A stretch of 64,000 bases of DNA from positions 62,001 to 126,000 of the forward strand of contig WPIO01000204.1 in assembly GCA_009760855.2 (NCBI GenBank), in the 5' to 3' direction. Positions 12,337-23,858 of this stretch are shown here, in pieces. The DNA is from Cristatella mucedo. Taxonomy: Eukaryota > Bryozoa > Phylactolaemata > Cristatellidae. How positions within the stretch are numbered: position 1 is the first letter of the stretch; each line of letters opens with the position of its first letter. A program made the position numbers and the translations under genes. The notes beneath the pieces were generated by a model. That model saw only the letters and a list, made by a program, of their open reading frames with translations. It was not told where the DNA came from and made no database searches.

Positions 12337-13174
12337 TCCGATTACTGTAAGATTGCAACCTACTGCAAGTAACAGGGAGACAACTGATAACAGATGAACG
12401 GGTGTTGTAAGAGCACACTGAAGGAGTGAGGAGGTCGGATAGGTAGGCTGGTATAAGAGAGTGAAGCAAGCTGGAAGCCAGAGAGATGACCTTTGTAGAT
12501 TTATGCTTCGTCGGTTGAGGTATAGCCAGTAAAGCTCAGACAGGAATTGTCTGGCATTGTAGTTACCGAGGCAAGATGTCACAAACGCCTGAATGTGTCA
12601 GAGGCATAATAAGGGTTGGGCAGGGGGATAGATGTCGAGGGGGCCAAGGCCGAGAAAGCACCAAAATCATAACGGATTGTGCCTATTGTTTTAATCTTTT
12701 TGATGTGAGATTACCAATTTTTATTTGAACAGATTCCTTGCTTCGATAGACTTGACTGAGCTAGTTAAGCATGTTTACAGACTTGGACCAAGCTTTAGCT
12801 TGACGCTCGGGCTGCACACATGCGACTACACGGAAATACCGACGGGGCTTTAACCACCATGTATTTCGCTGGTGCTCGAAGCGAAACAAGCATGCGGCCG
12901 GCCATTCACCCTCCGTTCGCATTCCACTGCCCTTTCCGTCAGCTAACTCCACACTGCCTGCCACAAGGTGGCTTGATCGCACTTAGGGCGAGCCCGGCCC
13001 ACTATGCTGCTTCAAGGTCGAGCCAGCATGCAATGACTGAGCATCGACACACTAATAGACCACACTAGCTAGGCTTGTTTAACTGGCTGTGCTACGACAA
13101 CGCAGCAGCCATGTCTGGCCACTTGCTTGGTGTCCTAAAGAGATTACAGTCCAGAAATGAGGCGATTTTTTAAA

Positions 13175-14290
13175 CTGTGATAAACCCATCTTGAACCTGG
13201 CAGGAGTTCATGCTCAAGATAAAAATTTCATTTTCATTTTCTTTTTTTTTGGAGCAATAGAAATCCCCTACTTATTCTTTTCAAAGAGACCCTGAAGTAC
13301 GAAAAAGTGAAGAAAATCATCTTAGCCATCACTGTCAAAAGTGACACTGAAACAAGTTGGACTGCAAGAGTGAAGCCCGTGAAAGCTATCAATGATGGAC
13401 TGAACAGAGTTGTAGGTCTTTTGGAGCAACTGTCTGAGGACACAAGTGGAACACTTGAGACAAGAAAAAATACCAGCTGATTAAACAGCCTCTTGTGAAG
13501 CTGGCAGTTTCCTACATTGTAATCTGAACTTTAACTTTTTGGTACAGCAACTTAAATAAGATTGATCGCGTTCAGAAGGAATGCGGTATCCAAAGATGAA
13601 ATTCAAAAACACCTAATTGACCGTCAATCTCTTGAGATTGAGTTGTCCAGACTTTAAATTGACCCGTGCCAAGAATCACTACTAGATGCTAAAAGGAGGT
13701 GTGAACTGTGGGGAGTTGCAATTGAACAAAGAATCCACCGAAGGACACAACTGCCTAGAGAACTCTTTCAAAATGTTGGTCTTATTGCAGAGGAGAAGAT
13801 TTCAAGATTCATGAAGGACTGCATTGTCTCCATCAAGAAATTAAAACTAGGTTTTCCCGGCTCACATATCTTGATGTCAATTTTGGTTTCTTGTTGGAAG
13901 TTAAGAGGCTTTTGAAGACACTTGAACAGACTAAACTCCGCCAGCAATGTTTAGATCGTGGAGGGTTCTATTGTTCAGGGGTCGATGGAACAGAGCTGTG
14001 CAACGAAATTGTTACTACAAAATGCTTCTTGAAACTTGGCACTAAAGGCACCACTGGAACTCATCTTTTATTGTCAGTTACGGAGATGTTTTTCCTAATT
14101 TGAGAGGTGGCTTGCAAGTTCTTTTCACGATAGCTGTATCATTTGCCAGTTGTGAACGTTCCTTTAGCAAGCTGATGATAATTCTGCCTTATCTGAGAGC
14201 ATCAATAGGTAAGATCGGCTCACCGATTTGACCTTCTTAAGCATAGAGAAAAAACACAGGAAAATATTGACTTTTAAACTATAATAGACT
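13175..14290 (+). pseudogene. hAT transposase relic, ZMYM1-like
   Basis: Translation in shifting plus frames gives NLAGVHA, then FFGAIEIPYLFFS (13250 region), TSWTARVKPVKAINDG with LLEQLSEDT (13350-13450), and near the end FTIAVSFASCERSFSKL followed by YLRASIG (14130-14210). The last block is the hAT C-terminal dimerisation motif. The whole order matches transposase-derived proteins of the ZMYM1/DUF4371 type. At least five stops or frameshifts are present, and a 30 bp SINE A tail fragment sits at about 13468-13498. It is a fossil inside the PLA2 intron. Terminal inverted repeats were not identified. Confidence 0.7.
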
Positions 14291-14689
14291 AGTTTTCTAC
14301 ATTCAAGGCTAGACAAATTTCCCTAAGTTAAAGCTGAGATAGCCACCTTGTAATTTTACTAGCGTTTAACCAATTTCTCTTGTTTTTTCCATTTCTTCTG
14401 TGGTGGAGCTATTTTGCAGCAATTTTTGTCAAGAGGATGGGGCACCATTTGTGGCTTTGTCCCAGCAAACCGAAAGGTCTCGCTACTCCTCTGGAATGCG
14501 TTCATGCGCGTCCGTTCTTTTACGGCTCTGGTCTACCTCGGTTCCGGTATGTAAAGGCAGCGCTTTGACCACATTTAACTCTATTTTCCTTTCCTTCTAA
14601 GCTAGGTAGGTAGCTCAAGACATCGTGCCTGCACCCGTCAGCCGGAGACCCGTCGGTCGTAAAGGCTCACCGGTGCCCTCTAAAAAATA

Positions 14690-15545
14690 GTTAATTATAA
14701 TAATAAAAATACATTTGATATAGCACCCTCAGTTAACTCAATCTGTTTCTGGGCACTTTAAATTTGCTGCAAAGGAAGCACGATCGAATGGTTAGTGGTA
14801 TCATGCTCAAGAAACAACAAAAATAACATGGCTAGGGGTGACATGCATAGGGTCAGCATGCAAGTGTGGTAAGTGGCAGCATGCAACAGTATCAGCTCGC
14901 ATAAGCACTTACAAGACCAATCACAGGGACCCACTAAATGCTGTCATAAATAGGAGCGTTTTTAATTATTTTTTAAATCTGGTAAAGTCAGGGGATGTCG
15001 TGACGGAAGTCGGGAGTGAGTTCCAGGCTTTGGGAGCATACGAACTAAAAGCACGGTCTACAAAGTATTTGAGGTTAATACGAGATTTATTTAAACAGTT
15101 GGATTCCTAAAAGCGGGTACTGCGATGCTTAATCTTGTGGGGCAGCAGATCTGATAAGTAGGCTGGAGCCAAGAATAAACGGACATAAAAGTGAGTGACA
15201 GAACCTTGAAGTCGATCCTTGCTTGACTGGTAGCCAGTGCAGGTCGACAAGAAGTGATGTGATATGGCAACTGCGATGCTCACAACAGACAAGCCTAGCT
15301 ACAGAGTTTTGCACCAGCTGTAAGCATCTGATTGCACATGCAGTTAGACCAGCAAGCACTGAGTTACAGAAGTCAAGACGGGATGTCACGAATGCATGGA
15401 CCGACTTAGATGTCGCATTCCTGTCTAAACAAGCCCGTATTTTAGTAATGTTATGCAGCAGAAAGTAGGCAGACTTTACCGTAGAGCTGATTTGGTCGTC
15501 TGATGAAAGGTCACTTGTTGGCATGCTTTAATTTTCAAAAAGGTC
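14690..15545 (-). mobile_element. LINE family A 3' half
   Basis: A minus-strand copy. The frame 15524-15129 reads DLSSDDQISSTVKSAYF, SVHAFVTSRLDFCNSVL and RSCHITSLLVDLHWLPVK before a frameshift. The tail is at 14693-14760. Confidence 0.9.
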
Positions 15546-15589
15546 TATACTCCATGTTCGAGGATAGCTACCCATAAGCCATTTAGGCT

Positions 15590-15780
15590 GCATCTATACT
15601 TGCATGCTGACCCTGTGCATGTCACCCCTCACCATATTATTCTTGTCGTTTGTTGAGCATACTACCACTGACCATTTGATCGTGCTTTCCTTTGCAGCAA
15701 TTGTAAAGCGTCTAGAGTGAGATTGAGTTCTCTGAGGGCGCTCTATCAAACACAAATACAGTGTTATTATTTTTATTTTC
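15590..15780 (+). mobile_element. LINE family A 3' UTR and tail
   Basis: A short 5'-truncated plus-strand copy ending in GAGGGCGCTCTATCAAA and an ATT tail, head to head with the 14690-15545 copy. Confidence 0.85.
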
Positions 15781-16428
15781 AAAAAAGAAGTGTTTACCCA
15801 TTCTTGGAGAACCCGATGCCAAGTGCCGAAGACGGCTGCCATTCGGATTTTTAGGTCCAACTTCCAGTGTAGAAATACTTTAAAGTTAACGCCCGAGTAC
15901 GCCGCCTGTAAAAGCTCTTCAGCCCTCCCCAACAAGTGAGTGGTTAGTAATAATTTATGGATGACCCGAAGCTGCTCGCCGAGACGCGAACCTCATCAGC
16001 CCAATAGAAGGGAAGTGGGTACGCCTCGCCCCTCTGGAAAGAACAGCTTCAAACTGAGCTCTACGAGCAGCTGTTTGTCCTCCACAGGAATGCAGTTACG
16101 CTTACTTTTATTTGCTTGCTTTAGACGGGACTGGTAAAGCTGAGACCGAAGCAAATCGGCCGAGCGACGGTCGAATCGGTCGTTAGAGGCAGGTCCGTCT
16201 CAGAGGCAGAGACGGCTGGAGCGACTCACGAAGGCCACGAAGCGCCGCCCGAGAAGCCTCGCTAGCCGCCCCCAGAGCTCGGGGCTCGGTTCCCCGGATG
16301 CTCGGCGGCGGCCTTTCTATTCTCCAGCGGGGCGTGGCGGGGTGGTGCGCTGTGGGTAGGGTAAATTATGCAGATTCGGCACCGCTCGGCTTCCGGGTCG
16401 CCTTCCGCGTTAGGGTGGGAGGCTGAAG

Positions 16429-16569
16429 AAAAAATATATTTTATTTGTGTTGCGCCCTAGGGGAACCTAATCTCTATTCAGGCGTTTCACATATGCCACG
16501 GGGCTCGAGCCCTCGACCTCGGCCAGGCCTTGATCGGGGCGAGCACCTTAACCACTGGGCCAAACCAGA
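16429..16569 (-). mobile_element. SINE B, tRNA-derived
   Basis: A minus-strand copy with head, GGGCTCGAGCCC and tail AGAGATTAGGTTCCCCTAGG. Confidence 0.85.
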
Positions 16570-17069
16570 CCATGCTGCCTGCCTCATACGGCCCTGCCCA
16601 TATGCCCTCCGAGCAGGTCGTAGTCTGATGCTTTGCTATAGCGTGCAGGTCGCTAGAATACTTACTGCCAACCACTAGTCCACCACCATCGCCTCCCCGC
16701 GTACAGTTCGGGATGGGAATGTGTGGGTACTACGGGACGGTGTACCTTCGCGAGAACTCGACGCAGTATCTCGGCAATCGGATCGGACCGAGGTCACATG
16801 ACGTCTTCAGTCCTGGTTTGCAGATGCCACTCGAGTGACTCCTTGCGGCTAAAGTCAATTGGCGTTGTACCGTTTGGATCGCGGTTGCTATAATTGAGTT
16901 ACCCGAGGCTGACTCAGCCCCGAACGCGGTTGAGTCCTTGTAAAATTCACTTATGTTTCCTAAGCATCTATCTGCAAAGTCAAGACCAAAATATAAATGT
17001 GATTTCAGCAGGTTTCAGCATATTTGAAATTTTCTTTGGGTTTGCACGTAGATTTCATAATAATTATAA

Positions 17070-17175
17070 CACCCTCAGATAACTGATAACGCCGTCAGAG
17101 ATAGTGCCCTCAGAGATAACGCCCTCAGTATATCGCCCTCAGAGAGCTGAATCTCTCTCTAGGCACTTTACAGAT
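17070..17175 (-). repeat. LINE A tail with reiterated terminal motif
   Basis: A minus-strand tail in which the GCCCTCAGAGA motif at the 3' end is repeated about five times (ACCCTCAGATAA, GCCGTCAGAGATA, GCCCTCAGAGATA, GCCCTCAGTATAT, GCCCTCAGAGAG). Confidence 0.75.
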
Positions 17176-18434
17176 GTTTCATATAAAGCATTACCAGAAA
17201 TTTGGTTTTAATATCCTCAAGCAGCAAGCATAATGATCTAATTACCATAACGCTACCAACAGGTGAATAGAATACGCTAGGTCTTTGGCGGTGGGCTTTG
17301 TGAATGGGGGGAACGCAGCCTGCACTCCGTGATTTTATAAATGAGCCCTTTCAAGTAAAAACAAAACAATTCTACTGTATTTAGTTAAATTCCAATCTCT
17401 TTCTAGAAGCCACCTAGGGATCCCGCCACAACTTTATTGTTAGGGGCGGATGGCTTGTATACGACGGCTAACTTAAAGTAAGATCGATCCAGCGGGACCG
17501 CCGGACATAAGCTCTCGAGCACGTGGCTCGTACACGCCTTGTTTATTGCGAGTCAACGTTCGCTCTCAAAACCACTGACTGCACAATGGCGCCCGTGTTG
17601 CCAGTTACCGCTTGAAAAATAGTTTTCGGCAAACCACGCGTGCTTCCGTTTGCAGGACAATAGTCACCTACTCGGTCACGATTGGTATTTTATTCCAAGG
17701 ACTCTTATATTGACCTCAGAGCTCTTTTTTTACCCCGCTGCTCTTCTACGACCGGCCGCGATGACTGTGTTAGGCCATCCACCCTCATCTTGGATGAGCT
17801 GTCGAGCAGTGAGGTCAAGTACGTACCGCTGGCGCGCTCGCACAGGGTAGAGTCGCACGTCGAATCTCCGCAGCTGTGGGGATCTCTGAGGCTGTGCGGG
17901 ACGACGAGGCCGCTATTCACCGAGCTAACGAATCATATGCTTCCTTCGACGGCGTGATTAACGCGAGCAATCCTCGTTGAAGCTGACCTCACCTTTAAAG
18001 AAGATGGGGGACCATGACCCAGCCAATGTCCACCTCTCTAGCCCCACAAGAGCTAGAGAGTAGTGTACGACGAGGCTATCGATGCTATCAATGTTGGACT
18101 CTCCGTTTTAGCCACTCAATTCACTCACGCATACGATTTCTCTATTTGAAACAAAAATATTTCGCTCATTTTAACACATCAAGTCACGTTACTTTCACTG
18201 GCGTGCTCGCGAATGGACCGCAGGTCTATAGATTTTCCGTAGAAGTCTCCGCCCACTTTAAAGGATCAGAACAGCTATGCCTTCGCTGGCTTGACTTTAG
18301 TTCATTATTCCTGCGTTAAGTCGAGCTCGATCTGCGGCGATTTGGTCAATAGCAAGTTCGGCCAGCTCATTTTCTTTTCCCATGCTTAGACCGGTAGTCT
18401 TCGTGGGTGTACATCACGAAGCCTACTTTCACTG

Positions 18435-18602
18435 GGCCGTGATTGCCCACAACGTAAGATGCTTGCTCTTGACGACCGAGGTCGTGGGTTCGAATCTTGT
18501 AGTTGGAAATCATTCATTGCCGACTGCAAGCAGTAGTGATAGCCGCTACAGCTCTTCTGCTGCTATAAAAACGAGGCTTGTTAATCAGGTAATATTTATG
18601 TA
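18435..18602 (+). mobile_element. SINE A
   Basis: Head TAAGATGCTTGCTCTTGACG, B box GGGTTCGAATC, tail GAGGCTTGTTAATCAGG. Confidence 0.8.
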
Positions 18603-18659
18603 GTTATCACATTTTGACCATCTTCAGTTTGCCCGTGTCTCTCGCGAGTTTTGGTCCTA

Positions 18660-18745
18660 CAGCAAGAAATGCCTGCTGCAAGCGGACGACAGCCGCAAAG
18701 GCTCCTAAGCACAATAAATGAGGCTGTTTAATCAGCTTCTATTTA
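18660..18745 (+). repeat. SINE A 3' part
   Basis: GCTGCAAGCGGACGACAGCCG, GGCTCCTAAGC and GAGGCTGTTTAATCAGC; the head is missing. Confidence 0.65.
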
Positions 18746-20552
18746 CCTTATGTTTTAGCGTGCTTTTGTTGTATATTGTCTCAAATCAGAGGTATTTTAT
18801 CCGTTGTGTATTTCAAGACTACTACTGCAACCGCCAATAAAGGCTGGGTGCCGAGCAACTCGACAGCAGACCTTGCACGAGGGGGAACACCCCGACTCCT
18901 TCGGGCCTTCGCGATTCACTCGTTAGACCCGTGTGTCGACGACGGCAACAGACTCGCGATCGGTTGCTGCTCGGCACCCGAGTGTAGTAATTCATTCATT
19001 TAGTAGACAAACGGTCGGCTCTAGTAGGCATAAAGCCACGTGCTGCTGAGTTAGTTAATTTGTAGCTCAACCGGTAGAGCACTGGCCTTGAAACTAGGGG
19101 CTGCAGAAAATCGTTTCCGCCCGCGACAAGTTTTCCAAATAAAGTCCCAAGACAGAGGTCATCGGCGGTTCAATATTTTCAAATTACGGTAGGTTGGTGC
19201 ATATAAGCATTTACCGTGTAAGTTTTATTTTGACCTCTTAGTCGAGCATTGCAACTGGCGCATCCACGCTTCACGTCCGCATCACTCTTCATGGCACCTT
19301 TTCGTCGATGATTATAATTGAATGAGTCGCATGCAAAGCGAGGTGCTATTCATTGCGGATGCTGAAGAGCGCGAGAAAATAATTCGTAGAAGTAAATTAT
19401 GAGTAAACCGGACACATAGAAAAGTAGCACAGATGAGTCTTCTCTGCGCACTACTAAGCAGCCAAACAAAAAGGAGTTACACCCGATCTGAATTCACGAT
19501 AGTGAAAACTCGGCAACAAGATGCTAGCCCAGCGTAGTGGAAACCAGCTCAGACCTAGCTACAGATTAGAAGGAAGCTTTAGAGTGTACAAAAGGGCGGA
19601 GACTGCGTGGGGATTTACTGCAGATGAAGAGTATTTCCAGGATAGACAAAATAGGCGTCTGCCAGCGGGACCGTACCGGGACCCGCAAGAAGGTCACGTG
19701 AGCCACCTGCATATGGAAAGCAAGCGATCTAGTGAAGACGAAACATACACAACGAATTAGTGGTTGAGACTGGAATATCGATTGAAACAGAATAGCGAGG
19801 AGTAGACTAACCGGGAGAAAGGCCAAGGTCAGAGTTACGGATGCAGACAAAGGCAGACACAGACGAAGCTAGGGGACGAGGGAACAGCCACAGTAAGGGA
19901 AACAGGACGAAGTCCCGTGTGCTGGAGGCTTACCGGCGCTGAGACTGCTACCACAGATCGCATGCGACCCGTGGGCTCACTGCTCACTGACTTTTGTCCG
20001 AGCAACGTCGCACGAAAAGGGCACCAACAGCAGCTGGGCCAGGAGGATTGCTAAGTATAGGAACGTGCACGGAAGGCCAACCGGTGTTTGTTGTCTGCTG
20101 GGCCTCCCGTCACGTAGGCAGAAGTGGCACGCCCGGGTTAAAGTTCATGGGTTGCAGCTGTGGCTGCCAGTACAACAACAGTGCACTGACTGTTGACTTC
20201 GCGCACCCCCCCCCCGTCGGCAAGGAAGAGTTCACATGACTTTCACAGACTCACGAGAGGCTTGGTGACCAGGCCGAGGTCGCAACCTGTTTACTGGCCT
20301 TAGTCATCGGGTCGCGACCTTGTGATTACCGGGTGCTGGGAGAATGAAAGCAGATAAGCGGCTGCCCTGGCAAGCACAGGCGCGTCATGCATTGTTTTGT
20401 GATCGCAGCTGTAAAACGAACAAAAAGACCCAGGCTCCGACGCAGGCCTCAGAGAACGACGTCGGTCGGTGCTGGCAGCACGCACACGACCAAAGAGCGA
20501 GCTGCAAGCTGCCGATGCTGCCGCTCTAGCATCGGGCTGCTGCATCTCTTAC
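18746..20552. other. GC-richer unassigned part of the PLA2 intron
   Basis: It contains the 12 bp inverted repeat and a tRNA-like stretch (19060-19110) that does not fold as a tRNA. No domains recognised. Confidence 0.45.
18846..18979. repeat. 12 bp perfect inverted repeat
   Basis: GGGTGCCGAGCA (18846-18857) pairs with TGCTCGGCACCC (18968-18979) across about 110 bp of GC-rich sequence. It could be a small transposon end pair or a structured RNA. No family recognised. Confidence 0.55.
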
Positions 20553-20712
20553 ATGGTGTAGCGACCCGAGTTGGTGATGTTGTATTTTGTTTCGCCAGGC
20601 CTGATGAAGTAGGGACAAAGATCGTGCTTCCTGCAGCACGCATCCACGGTGCTCAGGGAGCCGAGGTCGAGCGTGTCCTTTGCCACATTGCCCGGTCCGC
20701 ACCACTTCGTAC
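20553..20712 (-). CDS. Group III secreted phospholipase A2, catalytic exon
   Basis: This minus-strand exon is bounded by an acceptor ending CCCGAGTAG and a donor GTAAGA (160 nt, ending in phase 2). It encodes the calcium loop GTKWCGPGN and the catalytic motif CCRKHDLCP (His-Asp), followed by a segment with PGETKY and NSGRYT. This order is specific to group III (bee-venom type) secreted PLA2, which hydrolyses the sn-2 ester of phospholipids. No stop or frameshift is seen. The upstream exon with the signal peptide was not located. The family includes ordinary digestive and lipid-mediator enzymes as well as venom components, and nothing here separates these roles. Confidence 0.85.
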
Positions 20713-21097
20713 CTACTCGGGCGGGCAGCAAGAGGTAACAAGAAACTCAACCGCTGAGCGACGCCGATCCGCAGCTGCAACTTGCAATTCGACAAGGTTG
20801 AGCCAACGACAAACTAGCGGCATTCGATGCAGCAGTCATTAAGTGGGGAAGATATCTCGGTAGTTCTCATCTGCTTTCCACAGAAATTAAAGTCCAGCAC
20901 GGTTCACACTAGCATACGCACATCAAATGCTTAAATGCACGAACCGAGCACAACGTCATCTTGCGTCTACCTTCAACGCTCTGGTGGTAGGAGGAAGATT
21001 CGCGCGCCGGTCGTGCTGCACCCGAGAGGTCTCTTTAGTCCTGTCTAAACAGTATCGAACCTTTGGTACATCTGGAAACACGGTCTCACCGTTTAAA

Positions 21098-21378
21098 ATA
21101 ATAATAATAATAATAATAATACATTTGTAGCGCCCTCAGAGAACCCATTCTCTTTCTAGGGCACTTTACTTTTGCTGCAAATTGCAATATACATTGCACG
21201 ATCGAATGGTTAGTCGTAGCATGGTCAATTACAACAAGCATAACATGATTAGAGGCAACATTCACAAGGTCAGTATGCAAATATGGTCAGTGGCAGCATG
21301 CACAGTGTCAGCACGCGTAAGCATACACAGGACGAATCACACGGAGCCACTAAATGCTGTGATAAATATTCGCGTTTG
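21098..21378 (-). mobile_element. LINE family A 3' fragment
   Basis: (ATA)n tail, hairpin, GGTCAGTATGCAAATATGG and CACTAAATGCTG blocks; 5'-truncated. Confidence 0.88.
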
Positions 21379-22176
21379 GCAGTCCTCTTCAGGAAAGACG
21401 ACATTGAACTGACCGTGCACTCGGAATGCAACCATACTAGCGGCCTTGCAAGCCGCATCTAATAGAATGTGGTTGCCCTGTGAGGCGAAACCCTTGCATT
21501 TCTTACGTCCATAGCTTGCCACCCGTCAAGTCGCTAGAGTGGCGCCAATTCTTGCAAACCCTTCGAGCTTACGAGGAGAAAGGCTAAAGGCTCAACCGGA
21601 TCTCTCTCATTCGGTCTCATAGCGGCTCCCTGCTAGAGTAGACGGCGACGACGCGTCTGGATGCAAATCATGTTAAACTAAAAAAAATTTGAAAGTAAAT
21701 CCCACCAGTAAACGCAGGTTAATGCTGATTCGTTAGCTAGCGCTGACCAATGGAAAGAAAAGAAACCCCCTGAAATGTGCATGCATAAATGCAATTAACG
21801 ATTCGATTCACATTTTTACGGATTGTGCATAACTCAAATACACTTATATGTAGAAACATGTATGTAGGAAAATAATTAAAATCATGCGCATGTCATGGTT
21901 TATGAATATGATAGCATGGAATGATAAATAGCACGAGTATACAATAACCAAGTAATGGAAGTGCGATGATTATAATACGCATATTAATGATGCAATTTGG
22001 GCTCTGAGCTTTCATTTAGTTACAAACTATGAATCAAATTTATAATACATAAAGACTAATAAATATTTATCTATAACTTCCCTTTCTTTTAAGATTTTGC
22101 TACACTATTGGTGAATGTCGACAACATATTAAAAAAGTGTCTATACAATTATCTTTAAAAAATATACTTTATACAA

Positions 22177-23082
22177 GCATCTAATATTTGTATAAAGTAT
22201 GTTTTAAAAGAGCAACGTTAGAAATGGAAGCAAAAGTTTTGACGACAACTTCACTTAAATTAAAAAAATAATGCTGCAAACCGTGTCTAACTCGGAAGTA
22301 AACCGGATGCAAAATATCTATAAATCGAAAACTTACCGCACTCAGCATCATATGCAATTTGTATCTCAGCCTTTTGAACCTTGATACATCGAGGCAAATG
22401 TTTGGAGCTGTTGAATTGCATTACTGTAACTTTTAAGAAGCTTTATTTCCATCTGAGCTTTGAGCGTTGTAAAATACATAACTCGGCCAGTGATCCACGG
22501 ATAAACGTGAAATTTTAAATGTGACCTCAGCTATGATTATACACTGTTACAGGCGTTTTAATTTATTCAGTTTGAATGAAAGTTAATTAAATTAAGTTGA
22601 TTAAATTCTCGCTTAACATGTCATATAACATCCTGAAGCTATGTTTTCTAAAATCACGGACGTGTATGGCAGCACTTATCCAACCGAAATCAGAAATAAA
22701 TAAACTACTGCAGTGGTATCCAAGGGAGTCAAGTCACATTTCATATTTCACGACTATTCATAAAGTCTTGTCTCAGTTATGGAGTATCCAAGGCACAATG
22801 TTAAATCACAAATAAAGCTGTTTAAAAGTCGTAGGTATACACCTTCAAAAGCAGCGAACATGTGCCTCGATGTACTAAGGTTAAAAAAGTTGGGACACAA
22901 GTTACATATGATATAGAGAAAGGTAAATTATTTATTTGCAGACATGTTGTTTCCGATAAACTTTCGGGTTAGACATGGTTTGCATAATAATTTTTTCCTT
23001 TCATATGGAAATCGGAAAAACTTCTGATTCTATTTCTAGCATGTTTATCTTTTTAAAAGTAGCATAAATAAATATTAGATAT
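22177..23082. mobile_element. Giant palindromic (foldback) element, copy 1
   Basis: The left half is the approximate reverse complement of the right half over almost the whole length. Paired positions keep a constant sum of about 45259, e.g. 22386-22396 with 22863-22873, and 22178-22188 with 23071-23081. The centre is near 22630. A homologous palindrome lies at 33936-34850. The sequence is AT-rich, and no protein domain is seen in the short frame at 22597-22815. It could fold into one hairpin with arms of about 430 bp. Confidence 0.8.
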
Positions 23083-23239
23083 TTTTAGACACATTTTCAG
23101 TATTTTCTTGAACTTTATCGTTAACAAAGGCTTGCGAGATTGCCCGTCAGTAGCACGGGCTCATCAGCTAGATCAGTGGACACTCAGTCTCGCCTTCAAA
23201 ATCATAGTTGAAGTTTTCCAAGATTTTATCAAGGGCATC

Positions 23240-23520
23240 GGCCAGCAAAATGCCCTAAAAGAAGTAAATCTCTTTCTAGACACTTGGAATTATGCTGAAA
23301 AAGATGATGTCAACTGGTAGGAGCTAATGCACGTAATTTTAGCGCATATAGGCACAAAAAAAAATTCTTTCGTGCGGAGTAAATGCAGTGAAGGATGCGG
23401 GTCTTTAGCTTCTACTAAATTATTGTCCCGAGTTGGTAGTGAGCTTCAGGCTTTGGGAGCATACATAAAAGCGAGGTATCCAAATGATCAATGGATTGGA
23501 GGTTGATTACACTGGTAAAC
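23240..23520 (-). mobile_element. LINE family A 3' fragment, decayed
   Basis: It retains GCCCTAAAAGAAG, ATCTCTTTCTAG and TTCAGGCTTTGGGAGCATAC in family order but is otherwise diverged. Confidence 0.65.
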
Positions 23521-23858
23521 ATTGAAATTGCTACTGACTTTAAAAGGCTATAATCTGTAGTATCTAGATGTGTTGAACATGAATATAATCGAACATTTTT
23601 ATTGGCCCCCGTTTTTAACTGATGTAATATTGCATCGCATTACATAATACCATCATGCACAAATCATGCAGAGTTTGATTGCAAAACTTTCTGAAGCAGT
23701 GTAATACTACTGCCAATTGGCTGCTGCAGTAAGCTGATGTCATAAAGCCAAGTCGGAAAGGTTGAGCACTTAAAATATTACAGACATTTTGTGTGTTTAA
23801 GCTACTGTAACACAAAACTGTTATTATTTTATCTATTAAGGTACAATTCATAACAGCA

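Larger units (their letters stand above)
15781..18434. other. GC-richer unassigned block with SINE B
   Basis: 16.0-16.4 kb is CpG-rich. Small frames in 17.6-18.3 kb on both strands are unrecognised. A SINE B and a reiterated LINE A tail lie within. Confidence 0.45.
7439..20552 (-). other. 13.1 kb intron of the phospholipase A2 gene
   Basis: This is the interval between the two PLA2 exons. It holds LINE A copies in both orientations, SINE A and SINE B copies, a CT microsatellite and a decayed hAT transposase. Around 16.0-16.4 kb and 17.4-20.5 kb it is GC-richer, with no repeat I recognise. Confidence 0.65.

Noticed and set aside
16690-16745. Likeness to the complement of a bacterial 5S rRNA end (GTTCGGGATGGGAA)
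   Set aside because: Only about 14 bases agree, and no other 5S segments are found around it.
18200-18260. Fibronectin type III-like exon (VYRFSVEVSAHF), with a similar one at 47880-47960
   Set aside because: The likeness is short, with no domain partners or downstream donors that would make an exon. Kept only as a remark in the 47689-48999 block.
19060-19110. tRNA-like stretch with GTAGCTCAACCGGTAGAGCA
   Set aside because: The D-arm looks right, but the anticodon stem does not pair and no T-arm lies at the proper distance.
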